Positions 53,536-61,222 of a stretch of 64,000 nucleotides of DNA are shown here, piece by piece (positions within the stretch are counted from its first letter, which is position 1; every line of letters begins with the position of its first letter). The stretch lies in contig CBDDEE010000032.1 in the NCBI GenBank assembly GCA_965226855.1, positions 434,001-498,000 of the forward strand, in the 5' to 3' direction. Both the position numbers and the translations under genes were made by a program. Under the pieces are notes generated by a model. That model was given only the letters and a program-made list of their open reading frames with translations, had not been told where the DNA came from and did no database searches. This DNA comes from JAUXJB01 sp965226855. GTDB lineage: Bacteria > Myxococcota_A > UBA9160 > SZUA-336.

Positions 53536-54381
53536 ATGCGGCTGGAGCCGAGGTCCGACGTGAGCAGCCGAACTGAAGCGATCGCTAGCCATCTGGCCGC
53601 GCAGCGCGAGAAGAGCGACCCGATCAACGAGGCGCGCCGCCAGATCTGGGCGGATTGGAACCTGGTGGTCGAGGCCAAGGAAAAGCTCCGGGCCATCCTG
53701 CTGGAGCGGACCCCGACCGAGCGCCTGACCTCGGACGTCGAGGTCGTGCACGGGCTGATCTCGGGTCTAGTCGGCTCCCGAACGGCCTCCGAGGTGATCG
53801 AGCGCCTGCCCGAGATTCGCCACTGCCTGGCGCTGGACGTCGAGGCGGCCTTCGAGGGGGACCCCGCGGCGAAGACGTACGCGGAGGTGATCATCGCATA
53901 CCCCTCCATCCACGCGATCTCGACCTATCGCATCGGGCACGAGCTCTACCACCTGGGCGAGCCGGTGGTGGCGCGGATCATGGGGGAGCACGCGCACAGC
54001 AACACCGGGATCGACATCCACCCCGGTGCGACCATCGGCTGCCACTTCTTCATCGATCACGGTACGGGCGTCGTGATCGGCGAGACGACGATCATCGGCA
54101 ACCGCGTGAAGATGTACCACGGCGTCACCCTCGGGGCCTTCTCCAACAAAAGCGGCCGCGCGGACGCGAACAAGAAGCGCCACCCGACCATCGAGGACGA
54201 CGTCACGATCTACCCGAACGCGACCATCCTGGGCGGCGAGACCACGATCGGCGCGGGTGCCGTGATCGGCGGCAACGCCTGGGTTACGAGCTCGGTCCCG
54301 GCCTACACCCGCGTCGTGATGGAGCCGAGGCTCCAGCTGAGCGAAGAATCCGAGGACCGGCCGCTGGCTGCCGACGTCTAA
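53536..54381 (+). CDS. cysE: Serine O-acetyltransferase
   Basis: CysE makes O-acetylserine, the precursor of cysteine. This 281-residue protein has an alpha-helical N-terminal domain (ARRQIWADWNLVVEAKEKL, AEVIIAYPSIHAISTYRIGHELYHLGEPVVARIMGEHAHSNTGIDIHPGATIG). A left-handed hexapeptide beta-helix follows, with FFIDHGTGVVIGET, KMYHGVTLGAFS and HPTIEDDVTIYPNATILGG. The catalytic His of HSNTGIDIHPG/DHGTG are intact. It is longer than the E. coli enzyme by a short N-terminus. ATG 53536 has only a G-run upstream; GTG at 53560 is an alternative. Confidence 0.92.
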   Translation: MRLEPRSDVSSRTEAIASHLAAQREKSDPINEARRQIWADWNLVVEAKEKLRAILLERTPTERLTSDVEVVHGLISGLVGSRTASEVIERLPEIRHCLALDVEAAFEGDPAAKTYAEVIIAYPSIHAISTYRIGHELYHLGEPVVARIMGEHAHSNTGIDIHPGATIGCHFFIDHGTGVVIGETTIIGNRVKMYHGVTLGAFSNKSGRADANKKRHPTIEDDVTIYPNATILGGETTIGAGAVIGGNAWVTSSVPAYTRVVMEPRLQLSEESEDRPLAADV

Positions 54382-54426
54382 CCGCTACCCCGGTGTGCCG
54401 CTCGCCGCGTGGCGAGTTCCCAGCGC

Positions 54427-55143
54427 TCACTTCGCGTCGTGAAAGATGATGCCGAGGGCCCAGCGCTCGCCCCAGCGCAAGCGGCTCACGCCGTGGCGCA
54501 GGTTCACGCGCAGCTTGCCGCGCTTGCCTTCCGTGGGCCGGTGGGCATTGGGGAAGATCAGCAGGTCGCCCTGCTCCGCGCGGATCGCCTCGCCGCGGCT
54601 CTGCGCGCGGGGCCGCTGCTCGACCAGCAGAAACTCCCCGCCGCCGTAGTCGACCTCCGGCCGGCTCAGGAAGCCGGTGACCTGGAGTGGGAAGGACAGC
54701 TCCCCGTACAGATCCTGGTGCAGACAGTTGTAGCCGTCCTGGGTGTAGTGGAGCAGGAGCGGCGTCGGCCGCAGCTGGTCGTTCTCGTGACATAATTTGG
54801 TGTAGGATCTGAGCGTACGCGGGTAGCGCGTCGTCTTGCCCAGGGCGGCGCTCCAACGGTTCGCAATCGGGGCAAGGCGCGCGTAGAGGTGAGCGCGCAG
54901 CGTAGCGACCAGCGCGGGCAGTGGACGCGAGAAGTAGCGATACTCCCCCTCGCCGAAGCGACGCGGGGCCATGTCGATCCGACTGCGGAAGCGTCCCTCC
55001 TCGTCCCAGAGATCGACAACGGCCCGGCACTCCGGCGGCGTGAGGAGCTTCGGGAGCAGAGTGTACCCCCGCAGGTCGAGATCGCGCTCGACGGACCTCC
55101 AGTCCACATCGAGCAGCCGCTCCGGCAGCCCCTTTCCAGCCAT
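54427..55143 (-). CDS. 2-oxoglutarate/Fe(II)-dependent oxygenase (prolyl-4-hydroxylase-like)
   Basis: This is a 238-residue double-stranded beta-helix oxygenase. The iron motif is HQD in YNCLHQDLYGELSFPLQ; the distal His and Arg are in VNLRHGVSRLRWGERWALGIIFHD. The EFLLVEQRPRAQSRGEA and GDLLIFPN segments match the PhyH/P4H-like family found in proteobacteria. Substrate unknown; such proteins often hydroxylate proteins or small molecules. It lies convergent to cysE with a 45-base gap. Confidence 0.85.
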   Translation of the reverse strand: MAGKGLPERLLDVDWRSVERDLDLRGYTLLPKLLTPPECRAVVDLWDEEGRFRSRIDMAPRRFGEGEYRYFSRPLPALVATLRAHLYARLAPIANRWSAALGKTTRYPRTLRSYTKLCHENDQLRPTPLLLHYTQDGYNCLHQDLYGELSFPLQVTGFLSRPEVDYGGGEFLLVEQRPRAQSRGEAIRAEQGDLLIFPNAHRPTEGKRGKLRVNLRHGVSRLRWGERWALGIIFHDAK

Positions 55144-55233
55144 TCGCCCATGCTACACACTGACTCGCGATGATCCACAGGCTTCGGCTCCGCGCTTCTC
55201 GCAGGTGCCGGACATGACGGTACACGTCGCCAA

Positions 55234-55998
55234 CTAGCGCTTGAGTTCCAGAGCGACCGGACAGTGGTCGGAGCCCATGACCTCCGGCTGGATCGTGGCG
55301 CTAACGAGCTTTGGCACGAGCTCTTTGCTCACCCAGAAGTAGTCCAGGCGCCAGCCGATGTTGCGTTCCCGCACGTTCGAGCGCTGACTCCAGAAGGTGT
55401 AATGGCCGGGCTCGTCGCAGAAGTAGCGAAATGTGTCGATGTAGCCGTGGCGAGCAAAGCGCGTCATCCAGGCCCGCTCCTCGGGCAGGTATCCGGCGTT
55501 CTTCTGGTTCTGCTTCGGATTCGTCAGGTCTATCGGTTTGTGGGCGATGTTGGTATCGCCACAGAGGACGATCCGCTTGCCTGCCCTGCGGTAGCGGTTC
55601 AGCCTGCGCAGTAGCGCGGCGCAGAACTTGAGCTTGTAAGGGAGTCGCACGCCACCCCGCTGGCTGTTCGGGAAGTAGGTGTTCACGAGCAGGAAGCTCG
55701 GGAACTCCGTCAACAGGACGCGCCCCTCGCGGTCGATCGCCTTGTTCCCCAGCCCCACGCGGACGTCCACCGGCTTGCGCCTGCAGTAGGTTGCGACACC
55801 GCTGTAGCCTTTCTTCTGCGCGGGGGCCCAGTAGGAGTGGTATCCCAGCGGTCGGAGCAGCTCCTTTCTGAGCTGCTCCGGCGCGGCTCGCGACTCCTGC
55901 ACGCACACCACATCGGCAGCTTGGGACTCGAGCCAGTCGAGAAAGCCGTTGCGGTGCGCGGCCCGCAAACCGTTCACGTTCCAGGAGAGCAGCTTCAT
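55234..55998 (-). CDS. xth: Exodeoxyribonuclease III
   Basis: This is a 254-residue AP endonuclease of base-excision repair. All EEP-family motifs are present: KLLSWNVNGLRA, VVCVQESRA (the metal-binding Glu), GYSGVATYCRR, NTYFPNSQ, LCGDTNIAHKPIDLTNPK, IGWRLDYFWVS and GSDHCPVALEL with the catalytic His. Length and order fit XthA/ExoA-type enzymes. Its start (ATG 55998) overlaps the stop of the upstream NrtS-like gene by four bases. Confidence 0.95.
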   Translation of the reverse strand: MKLLSWNVNGLRAAHRNGFLDWLESQAADVVCVQESRAAPEQLRKELLRPLGYHSYWAPAQKKGYSGVATYCRRKPVDVRVGLGNKAIDREGRVLLTEFPSFLLVNTYFPNSQRGGVRLPYKLKFCAALLRRLNRYRRAGKRIVLCGDTNIAHKPIDLTNPKQNQKNAGYLPEERAWMTRFARHGYIDTFRYFCDEPGHYTFWSQRSNVRERNIGWRLDYFWVSKELVPKLVSATIQPEVMGSDHCPVALELKR

Positions 55999-56258
55999 TC
56001 CGGCGGGCTTGGAGCGTCCCGGCGGCCGAGCTCACGCACGGCGAGCACGCTGGAGAGCGTCGAAACGAAATACGGCACGAAAAAGGTCAGCCCCATCTGC
56101 AGGACCCGCCCCGGGCTGACCTCTCCGCGAACAATGGCGTCCCCGTGATTGATCGCGATCAGGACCGCGCCCACCACTACTGCAAAGCGAATGGCTCGCC
56201 GGACGACGGGCCAGGACGAGGCCTGGCGAAGCCACTCGATGATCGATGACGACGACAG
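55995..56258 (-). CDS. NrtS-like small membrane protein (nitrate/nitrite transporter-type)
   Basis: This is a short protein with two hydrophobic helices: RRAIRFAVVVGAVLIAINHGDAIVRGEVSPGRVLQMGLTFFVPYFVSTLSSVLAVREL. The INHGDAI loop and LTFFVPYFVST helix follow the NrtS family pattern. No ATG, GTG or TTG lies in frame ahead of the first helix within the space after the VOC gene stop; CTG at 56258 is a possible start (about 87 residues), but the true start is uncertain. It overlaps xth by four bases. Confidence 0.7.
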   Translation of the reverse strand: MSSSSIIEWLRQASSWPVVRRAIRFAVVVGAVLIAINHGDAIVRGEVSPGRVLQMGLTFFVPYFVSTLSSVLAVRELGRRDAPSPPE

Positions 56259-56278
56259 CGACCGCTCCGAGTCCGGCT

Positions 56279-56830
56279 CTAGGCGGAGCCCTGCTGAGCG
56301 AGTTCTTCGATCGGGTCGCCGTTCTCCCAGCGCTCGAGCAGCTTGTCGGGGTCGAACTCTACGCCGATCGGGTTCTTCTGGAAGACCGAGCCCTGGAAGA
56401 AGCCCTGGAGCTCCTCGACCGACTCGAAGTTGTCGACCTGGAGCTCCACCTGGTTTCCGTCGGGATCGCGGTAGTACAGAGAGGTAGTGAGCCCGTGGTT
56501 GATGCACCAGTACGGCTTGATGGACTCGGCCGACAGCCGCTTGTAGGTGTGGAGCAGGTCGCCGAGAGCGGAGAACGTGAACGCGACGTGATCGACGCTA
56601 ACCGCCTGCCTGTCAGCTGCGTGGAAGTCGGGACTCTGGACGATGGCGAGTCGGTGGTGCTCACGATCGAAAGTCAGGAACGCCGCGACCGGGTTCTCGA
56701 ATACCGCACGCGCTCCCAGGACCTTCTCGTACCAGGCCTTCACGCCCTGGAGGTCACGCGTGCGCAAGACGAAGTGTGCCATGTAGAGCGGTGGGATGGG
56801 TTTGTCCAGGCGAGCCAGCTCTCTCGACAT
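56279..56830 (-). CDS. VOC-family (glyoxalase/extradiol dioxygenase-type) protein
   Basis: This is a 183-residue protein with two beta-alpha-beta-beta-beta modules: LYMAHFVLRTRDLQGVKAWYEKVLGARAVFENPVAAFLTFDREHHRLAIV, then VDHVAFTFSALGDLLHTYKRLSAESIKPYWCINHGLTTSLYYRDPDGNQVELQVD. Metal ligands are His in the first strand, His in NHGLTTS or VDHVAF, and Glu in QVELQ. It resembles biphenyl-diol dioxygenase-like VOC proteins. Substrate unknown. ATG 56830 has GGAGGA 6 bases upstream. Confidence 0.87.
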   Translation of the reverse strand: MSRELARLDKPIPPLYMAHFVLRTRDLQGVKAWYEKVLGARAVFENPVAAFLTFDREHHRLAIVQSPDFHAADRQAVSVDHVAFTFSALGDLLHTYKRLSAESIKPYWCINHGLTTSLYYRDPDGNQVELQVDNFESVEELQGFFQGSVFQKNPIGVEFDPDKLLERWENGDPIEELAQQGSA

Positions 56831-56924
56831 GCGAAATCCTCCGGGGTGGAGCCGTCGTGTCGCGGCGAGTAATCCTGAGCGCGACTGGCGCCAGCGGTCA
56901 AGTCGCACGCTAGTCTCTTCTACC

Positions 56925-57836
56925 ATGTCTGGTCCGCGCACGGTTCGGGAGTACTGCTGTCAGCTCCTCGAGAGCGGTGATCTCGTGAGCAAGCTGGCTC
57001 CCCCGCTTGCGCCGGGGGGTGGCGCCCTCGACGATAGCGCGCCGGGACCGGCGCTCTACATCGATCGACCGGCTCGCGACGCGGGTCTGCGCATGCGTGG
57101 CCGCGCCGAGAGGCTGCCCGCGCCCAACCAGCTTGCCGATCCGAGCGCGCGAGCCACCTGTCTGCGTCGCTTTGCCCACCACGAGCTGATGGCGGTCGAG
57201 CTGTTCGCCTGGGCGCTCTTGCTCTGGCCGGACGTGCCTCATCCGCTGCGGCGGGCGTGGCTGCGAACGCTCCGCGACGAGCAGCGACACCTCGGCCTCT
57301 ACCTCGGTCGCCTCCACGAGCTCGGTTCCGATCTCTCGGAGGAGCCTCTCTCAGACTACTTCTGGAAGCACGCGGCGTCGATCCACGCTGGTACGCGCGG
57401 TCCGCTCGGCTTCCTGTCTGCGATGGGCCTCACACTGGAGCAGGCGAACCTGGACTTCACGCTGCTCTACCGCGACGCTTTCCGCCGCGTTGGAGATGAA
57501 GAGAGCGCGAGCGTGTCGCAGCGCGTCCACGACGAAGAGCAACAGCACGTGAAGCTCGCGGCGCGCTGGCTCGAGCGCCTGAAACGCCCCGACGAGAGCG
57601 ACGTCGAGGCGTACGAGTCGTCGGTTCCCTTTCCGCTCTGCGCAGCACGTGCGAAGGGCCGGGCCTTCAGCGTCAGCGCCCGACGGGGCGCCGGCTTGAG
57701 CGACGCGATGATCGAGTACGTGCGCCAGGCCCGCCCGAGCGGGTCGCGTGGGACCCAGCGCGCGGGCGGTCGCGCGCCTCCCACCTCCGCTCAGGCCTCC
57801 GGCCACCGCTCCGCGCGCCGCGATCGCGGCGTTTGA
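56925..57836 (+). CDS. DUF455-family ferritin-like protein
   Basis: This is a 303-residue protein whose first roughly 270 residues form a four-helix di-iron-type domain. Ligand motifs are FAHHELMAVELFAWALLL, TLRDEQRHLGLYLGRL and RVHDEEQQHVKLAARWLERL, and GFLSAMGLTLEQANLDF lies in between. DUF455 proteins are related to tRNA hydroxylase MiaE-type ferritin folds. The last 30 or so residues (SRGTQRAGGRAPPTSAQASGHRSARRDRGV) are encoded by a repeat A copy and are probably not functional. ATG 56925 follows a weak RBS. The ATP-grasp gene follows within 8 bases of the stop. Confidence 0.82.
   Translation: MSGPRTVREYCCQLLESGDLVSKLAPPLAPGGGALDDSAPGPALYIDRPARDAGLRMRGRAERLPAPNQLADPSARATCLRRFAHHELMAVELFAWALLLWPDVPHPLRRAWLRTLRDEQRHLGLYLGRLHELGSDLSEEPLSDYFWKHAASIHAGTRGPLGFLSAMGLTLEQANLDFTLLYRDAFRRVGDEESASVSQRVHDEEQQHVKLAARWLERLKRPDESDVEAYESSVPFPLCAARAKGRAFSVSARRGAGLSDAMIEYVRQARPSGSRGTQRAGGRAPPTSAQASGHRSARRDRGV
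57745..57836. repeat. Dispersed palindromic repeat A, copy 7, inside a coding region
   Basis: It matches copies 2 and 3 from GCGTGGGACCCAGCGCGCGG through CTCCCACCTCCGCTCAGGCC to GCGCGCCGCGATCGCGGC. It is read in frame as the end of the DUF455 gene and supplies its stop codon. The next gene begins right after it. Confidence 0.8.
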
Positions 57837-57844
57837 CGGGCGGG

Positions 57845-58867
57845 ATGAGCGGCGCGCCTGTCCTCTTTCCAAATCTCGGTGCGGAAGAGGGTGAAGGCTG
57901 GCGCCGCGCGCACTCCCTCCCGAAAGTCCGCGAGACGGCGGCGTGGTGGACCACGCTCTTCTGTCGAGACGCGACCTGCATCGCGGTTCCCGGCGCTGCC
58001 TCGCGTTCGCTTCCCCCGGAGCTCGAGGAAGACGCGGGTGGAGCAGCGTTTTCCTTTCTCGAGACTGGGGGATCGCTCGTGCCATGGCTGTCGACCGACG
58101 AGGCAGCGAAGCTCGCAGAGGCCAGTGGTCTCGAGCTCGCAGCCGCACGCCCCGAGGTTGTGCTGCGTGTGCACGACAAGGCCTTTGCGCTGCGCGTTGC
58201 GGAGCGCGAGGGCCTGGTGCCACAGGAGCTCGAGGGAGCGATCGAGATCATGGAGCCGGAGCTACTGCAACATCCCGAGGAGGCGCTACAGCACATTCAT
58301 CGGATCCGGGGAAAGGGCTTCGTGCTCAAGCCGCGTCTCGGCTCGAGCGGCAGGGGACGAGTGCGGGCAGACACTGCCGAGGTAAGTGGGGCGCTCGACC
58401 GGCTCGCGGAGCGCGGCGGCTGCGTGGTCGAACCCTGGCTCGAACGAACGGAGGATCTCTCCGCTCAGCTCTGGATCGCTCCGAGCGGCGAGCTCCGAAT
58501 CCTCGGGACGCTCCGTCAGGAACTGACACCGTATGGAGTGTGGTCTGCGCATACGGGAGTCGTCGACGCGGCTGGCGCCGTCTCTTCGAGCAGCCGCCAC
58601 GACGAGGTCCTGCGAGGTGCCGCGGTCTGCCTGGCGCGAGCCGCCGCCCAAGTAGGCTTCTACGGCAGCTGTGGGCTGGATGCATTCGTGTTCCGATCGC
58701 CCGGAGGAGCCGAAGTCCTGCGCCCGGTAGTCGAGTTCAACGCGCGCTTCACCATGGGTACGATCTCGATCGGGCTTGTGGAGCGCGCTCTGCGCTGCGG
58801 CGTGGTTCGCCCTCCCGCGCGTTTTCGTTTCAGTGGCGAGCGGGGACTCGAGGTCTCGGATCTCTGA
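57845..58867 (+). CDS. ATP-grasp-like protein of unknown substrate
   Basis: This is a 340-residue protein. The central and C-terminal part has a partial ATP-grasp signature: KGFVLKPRLGSSGRGRVR (glycine-rich nucleotide loop), CVVEPWLERTEDLSAQLWIAPSGELRILGTLRQ and FRSPGGAEVLRPVVEFNARFTMGTI (metal/ATP Glu-x-Asn). An N-terminal roughly 100-residue domain contains ELAAARPEVVLRVHDKAFA. ATP-dependent ligase activity on a carboxylate is likely. The gene is close behind the DUF455 gene (8 bases). ATG 57845 and TTG 57833 are both possible. Confidence 0.75.
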   Translation: MSGAPVLFPNLGAEEGEGWRRAHSLPKVRETAAWWTTLFCRDATCIAVPGAASRSLPPELEEDAGGAAFSFLETGGSLVPWLSTDEAAKLAEASGLELAAARPEVVLRVHDKAFALRVAEREGLVPQELEGAIEIMEPELLQHPEEALQHIHRIRGKGFVLKPRLGSSGRGRVRADTAEVSGALDRLAERGGCVVEPWLERTEDLSAQLWIAPSGELRILGTLRQELTPYGVWSAHTGVVDAAGAVSSSSRHDEVLRGAAVCLARAAAQVGFYGSCGLDAFVFRSPGGAEVLRPVVEFNARFTMGTISIGLVERALRCGVVRPPARFRFSGERGLEVSDL

Positions 58868-58901
58868 TTCGGTTAACCTGTAGGGAGAGGAGATCATCCC
58901 C

Positions 58902-59192
58902 ATGCCTTACTACGCGCTGATCGGGTACGACGGTCCCGACGGTCTCGAGCTGCGCAAGCTCCACCGCGAGAAGCACCTGGCGAATCTGAAGCCCCTGGTG
59001 GATGCCGAGCGCATCCTTTATGGCGGCCCCCTCGTCGACGAGGCGGGGGACTCTCGCGGCAGCATCGTGATTTTCGACGCTCCTGATCTCGTGGCGGCGC
59101 GCCGCTTCGCCGCGAGCGACCCCTACGTCGCGGAAGGCATCTTCGAACGCTACGAGGTCTACGAAACGAAGAAGGTGTTCCCGGCCGATTAG
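58902..59192 (+). CDS. YciI-family protein
   Basis: This is a 96-residue ferredoxin-like fold protein: MPYYALIGYDGPDGLELRKLHREKHLANLKPLVDAERILYGGPLVDEAG at the start, with SIVIFDAPDLVAARRFAASDPYVAEGIFERYEVYE further on. The conserved His and the SDPYVAEG stretch are typical of YCII-related proteins. It is a dimeric small protein, cytoplasmic, with a possible hydrolytic or dehalogenase-like role that is not established. GGGAGAGGAG precedes ATG at about 9 bases. Confidence 0.9.
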   Translation: MPYYALIGYDGPDGLELRKLHREKHLANLKPLVDAERILYGGPLVDEAGDSRGSIVIFDAPDLVAARRFAASDPYVAEGIFERYEVYETKKVFPAD

Positions 59193-59302
59193 CCGCGGAG
59201 CCAGCGGGCGAAGCCCTACCGCGACTGTCATGATCCAGATAGGAACGCGCCACGACGAAGTCTCGGGGATCTAGCCCGAGTTCTTGCGGCGAGAGTGAGA
59301 CT

Positions 59303-59698
59303 GCTAGTAGAGCTCGGTCCGGAAGTAGATGCCCCAGATGCTGAGGTCGTAGTCGTAGAATGCGAAGGTGGAACGGTTGCGGATGACACGCCAGCCCAGC
59401 TCGATGCGCGTGCGTTTCGTGATACGCTCGGGCTCGAGACTCCGACGTTTGCTTCGAGGGTCCAGTCGAGGGCGTGCAGATCCCGAGGATTCGCGACGTC
59501 GGTGCTGCTCGGGTAACGGTCCGAGGAGACAGAGCCGACGAAGTCGGCGGTGACCCGCAGGTCAAGCGGTAGCTCGAGCTCGAACGGGCGGTCCCCCCCA
59601 GGGCGATCGATCGACATCGGGTAGCCGGGGACGCCGCGGAAGGCTCTGTCCCTCTCCGCGACGGTCATGAGAGCGCGGCGCCGCGCCGCCTCCCATCC
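59303..59698. repeat. Tandem duplication, left copy (396 bp)
   Basis: This stretch is nearly identical to 59771-60161, offset by 463-468 bases. One difference is a 5-base insertion (TCGGG-type) in this copy after GTGATACGC, near 59429. It corresponds to the 3' two-thirds of the gene on the minus strand at 59772-60344. Confidence 0.88.
59304..59690 (-). pseudogene. Truncated, frameshifted duplicate of the 3' part of the envelope-protein gene
   Basis: The minus strand reads MTVAERDRAFRGVPGYPMSID and continues in the same order as the intact neighbour (LELPLDLRVTADFVGS, HALDWTLEANVGVS). Past that point the 5-base insertion shifts the frame, giving an unrelated Ser/Thr-rich stretch instead of RRITKRTRIELGWRV. 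It lacks the signal peptide and the first 70 or so residues. It is probably an untranslated by-product of the tandem duplication. Confidence 0.82.
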
Positions 59699-59770
59699 TC
59701 CACGTCCAGTTGGGGGCCCTCGCTACAATCACCTCCGCCCACCCGAATCTTGGGTCACTCTCCTAGTAGA

Positions 59771-60161
59771 GCTAGTAGAGCTCGGTCCGGAAGTAGATGC
59801 CCCAGATGCAGAGGTCGTAGTCGTAGAATGCGAAGGTGGAACGGTTGCGGATGACACGCCAGCCCAGCTCGATGCGCGTGCGTTTCGTGATACGCCTCGA
59901 GACTCCGACGTTTGCTTCGAGGGTCCAGTCGAGGGCGTGCAGATCCCGAGGATTCGCGACGTCGGTGCTGCTCGGGTAACGGTCCGAGGAGACAGAGCCG
60001 ACGAAGTCGGCGGTGACCCGCAGGTCAAGCGGTAGCTCGAGCTCGAACGGGCGGTCCCCCCCAGGGCGATCGATCGACATCGGGTAGCCGGGGACGCCGC
60101 GGAAGGCTCTGTCCCTCTCCGCGACGGTCATGAGAGCGCGGCGCCGCGCCGCCTCCCATCC
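59771..60161. repeat. Tandem duplication, right copy (391 bp)
   Basis: This is the second copy of the duplicated segment and lies inside the intact gene at 59772-60344. The spacer between copies (59699-59770) is unrelated, so the duplication was not perfectly head to tail or has since eroded. Confidence 0.88.
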
Positions 60162-60344
60162 CTCTTCGGGGAGCCTTTCGAGTTGCTCGATGAGCGACGG
60201 CGGACTCCAGACGCCCGGAACGTCCGGCGGACTGACCGATGCCAATGCGACGGAGATCGGGTCTAGGTCTGCGGCTCGAGTCGGCGCAGCAGCGAGCACG
60301 AAAGCCAAGGCGAGGCTCAACGTAGCCAACCAGTTGATAGGCAT
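59772..60344 (-). CDS. Exported protein, probable outer-membrane beta-barrel or associated protein
   Basis: This is a 190-residue protein with a signal peptide (LATLSLALAFVLAAAPTRA). The body has a proline-rich stretch (DVPGVWSPPSLIEQLERLPEEGW) and then alternating strands (PFELELPLDLRVTADFVGSV, LDWTLEANVGVS, RTRIELGWRVI, STFAFYDYDLCIWGIYFRTELY). The final aromatic residue and strand pattern suit an outer-membrane protein, though it is short for one. I cannot name a family. ATG 60344 is chosen because the signal begins there. A broken duplicate lies directly downstream. Confidence 0.68.
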   Translation of the reverse strand: MPINWLATLSLALAFVLAAAPTRAADLDPISVALASVSPPDVPGVWSPPSLIEQLERLPEEGWEAARRRALMTVAERDRAFRGVPGYPMSIDRPGGDRPFELELPLDLRVTADFVGSVSSDRYPSSTDVANPRDLHALDWTLEANVGVSRRITKRTRIELGWRVIRNRSTFAFYDYDLCIWGIYFRTELY

Positions 60345-60526
60345 GGCAGCGCTGACTGCGGACGCACCGAGCGCGATGTGCTCCCGCTCCATCAACGCCT
60401 ATTCGGCGCGTCTGGTAGCAAACTTTAGTTGCTGGCTGGATGATTCCGCTCCCGGGATCATGGCTACGCAAGAGTGCGCGGCTGACGCGCAGTGCGACAG
60501 CAAGCCCGGTTGCCTAGTGTTCCGAG

Positions 60527-61222
60527 ATGCTGGACACGGTCCACCCCGTTCAAACCCCGGAAGGTGTCGAGCTGAACCTGCGCGTTGCAGGACCGGTTGT
60601 GCGCGGAATCGCGTGGGGCGTGGATCTCGCTCTGCGTGGGGGACTCTACGTCGTCCTGGGGGTGACGCTCGGCTTGTTGGGACGTTTTGGGCAGGGACTG
60701 ATGCTGCTCGCAGTCTTCGTGGTCGAGTGGTTCTACCCGGTCTTCTTCGAGCTGTTCTCCGCGGGGCAGACGCCCGGGAAGAGGCTGATGGGGCTTCGCG
60801 TGCTGAACGACGACGGGACTCCGGTCACATGGTCTTCCTCGGTCGCGCGGAACCTGCTCCGCTTCGCCGACTTCCTGCCGGGCTTCTATGCGCTGGGGCT
60901 TGCCTCGATGCTCCTCGACCCGAGCTTTCGCCGCCTCGGTGATCTGGCTGCGGGCACGATCGTCGTGTACCCGACGCCCATCAACGCGCCAGCACGCGCG
61001 ATCCCCGACGCGCCACCACTCGCGCCGCCGCTTCCGCTCGAGCTCTCTGAGCAACGGGCGGTGATCGCGTACGCGGAACGCTCATCCTTTCTGTCGGAAG
61101 AGCGGGCACGTGAGCTAGCGTCGATCCCGGAGCCGCTCCTCGCGGACGACGATCCCAGGCAGAGGCTCTTCCGGATCGCGGCCTGGCTCTCCGGACACGG
61201 GCGCGCGATAGCGTCGCCATGA
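60527..61222 (+). CDS. RDD-family membrane protein
   Basis: This is a 231-residue protein with an RDD domain: VVRGIAWGVDLALRGGLYVVLG (first helix, the RDD position reading GVD), a second helix, then FSAGQTPGKRLMGLRVLNDDGTPVTWSSSVARNLLRFADFLP and RRLGDLAAGTIVVY. The C-terminal 80 residues are cytoplasmic and Pro/Glu-rich. It begins an operon with SpoIIM-like and DUF4129 genes, whose usual context is MoxR/DUF58. Its 3' end overlaps the next start by four bases. Confidence 0.88.
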   Translation: MLDTVHPVQTPEGVELNLRVAGPVVRGIAWGVDLALRGGLYVVLGVTLGLLGRFGQGLMLLAVFVVEWFYPVFFELFSAGQTPGKRLMGLRVLNDDGTPVTWSSSVARNLLRFADFLPGFYALGLASMLLDPSFRRLGDLAAGTIVVYPTPINAPARAIPDAPPLAPPLPLELSEQRAVIAYAERSSFLSEERARELASIPEPLLADDDPRQRLFRIAAWLSGHGRAIASP

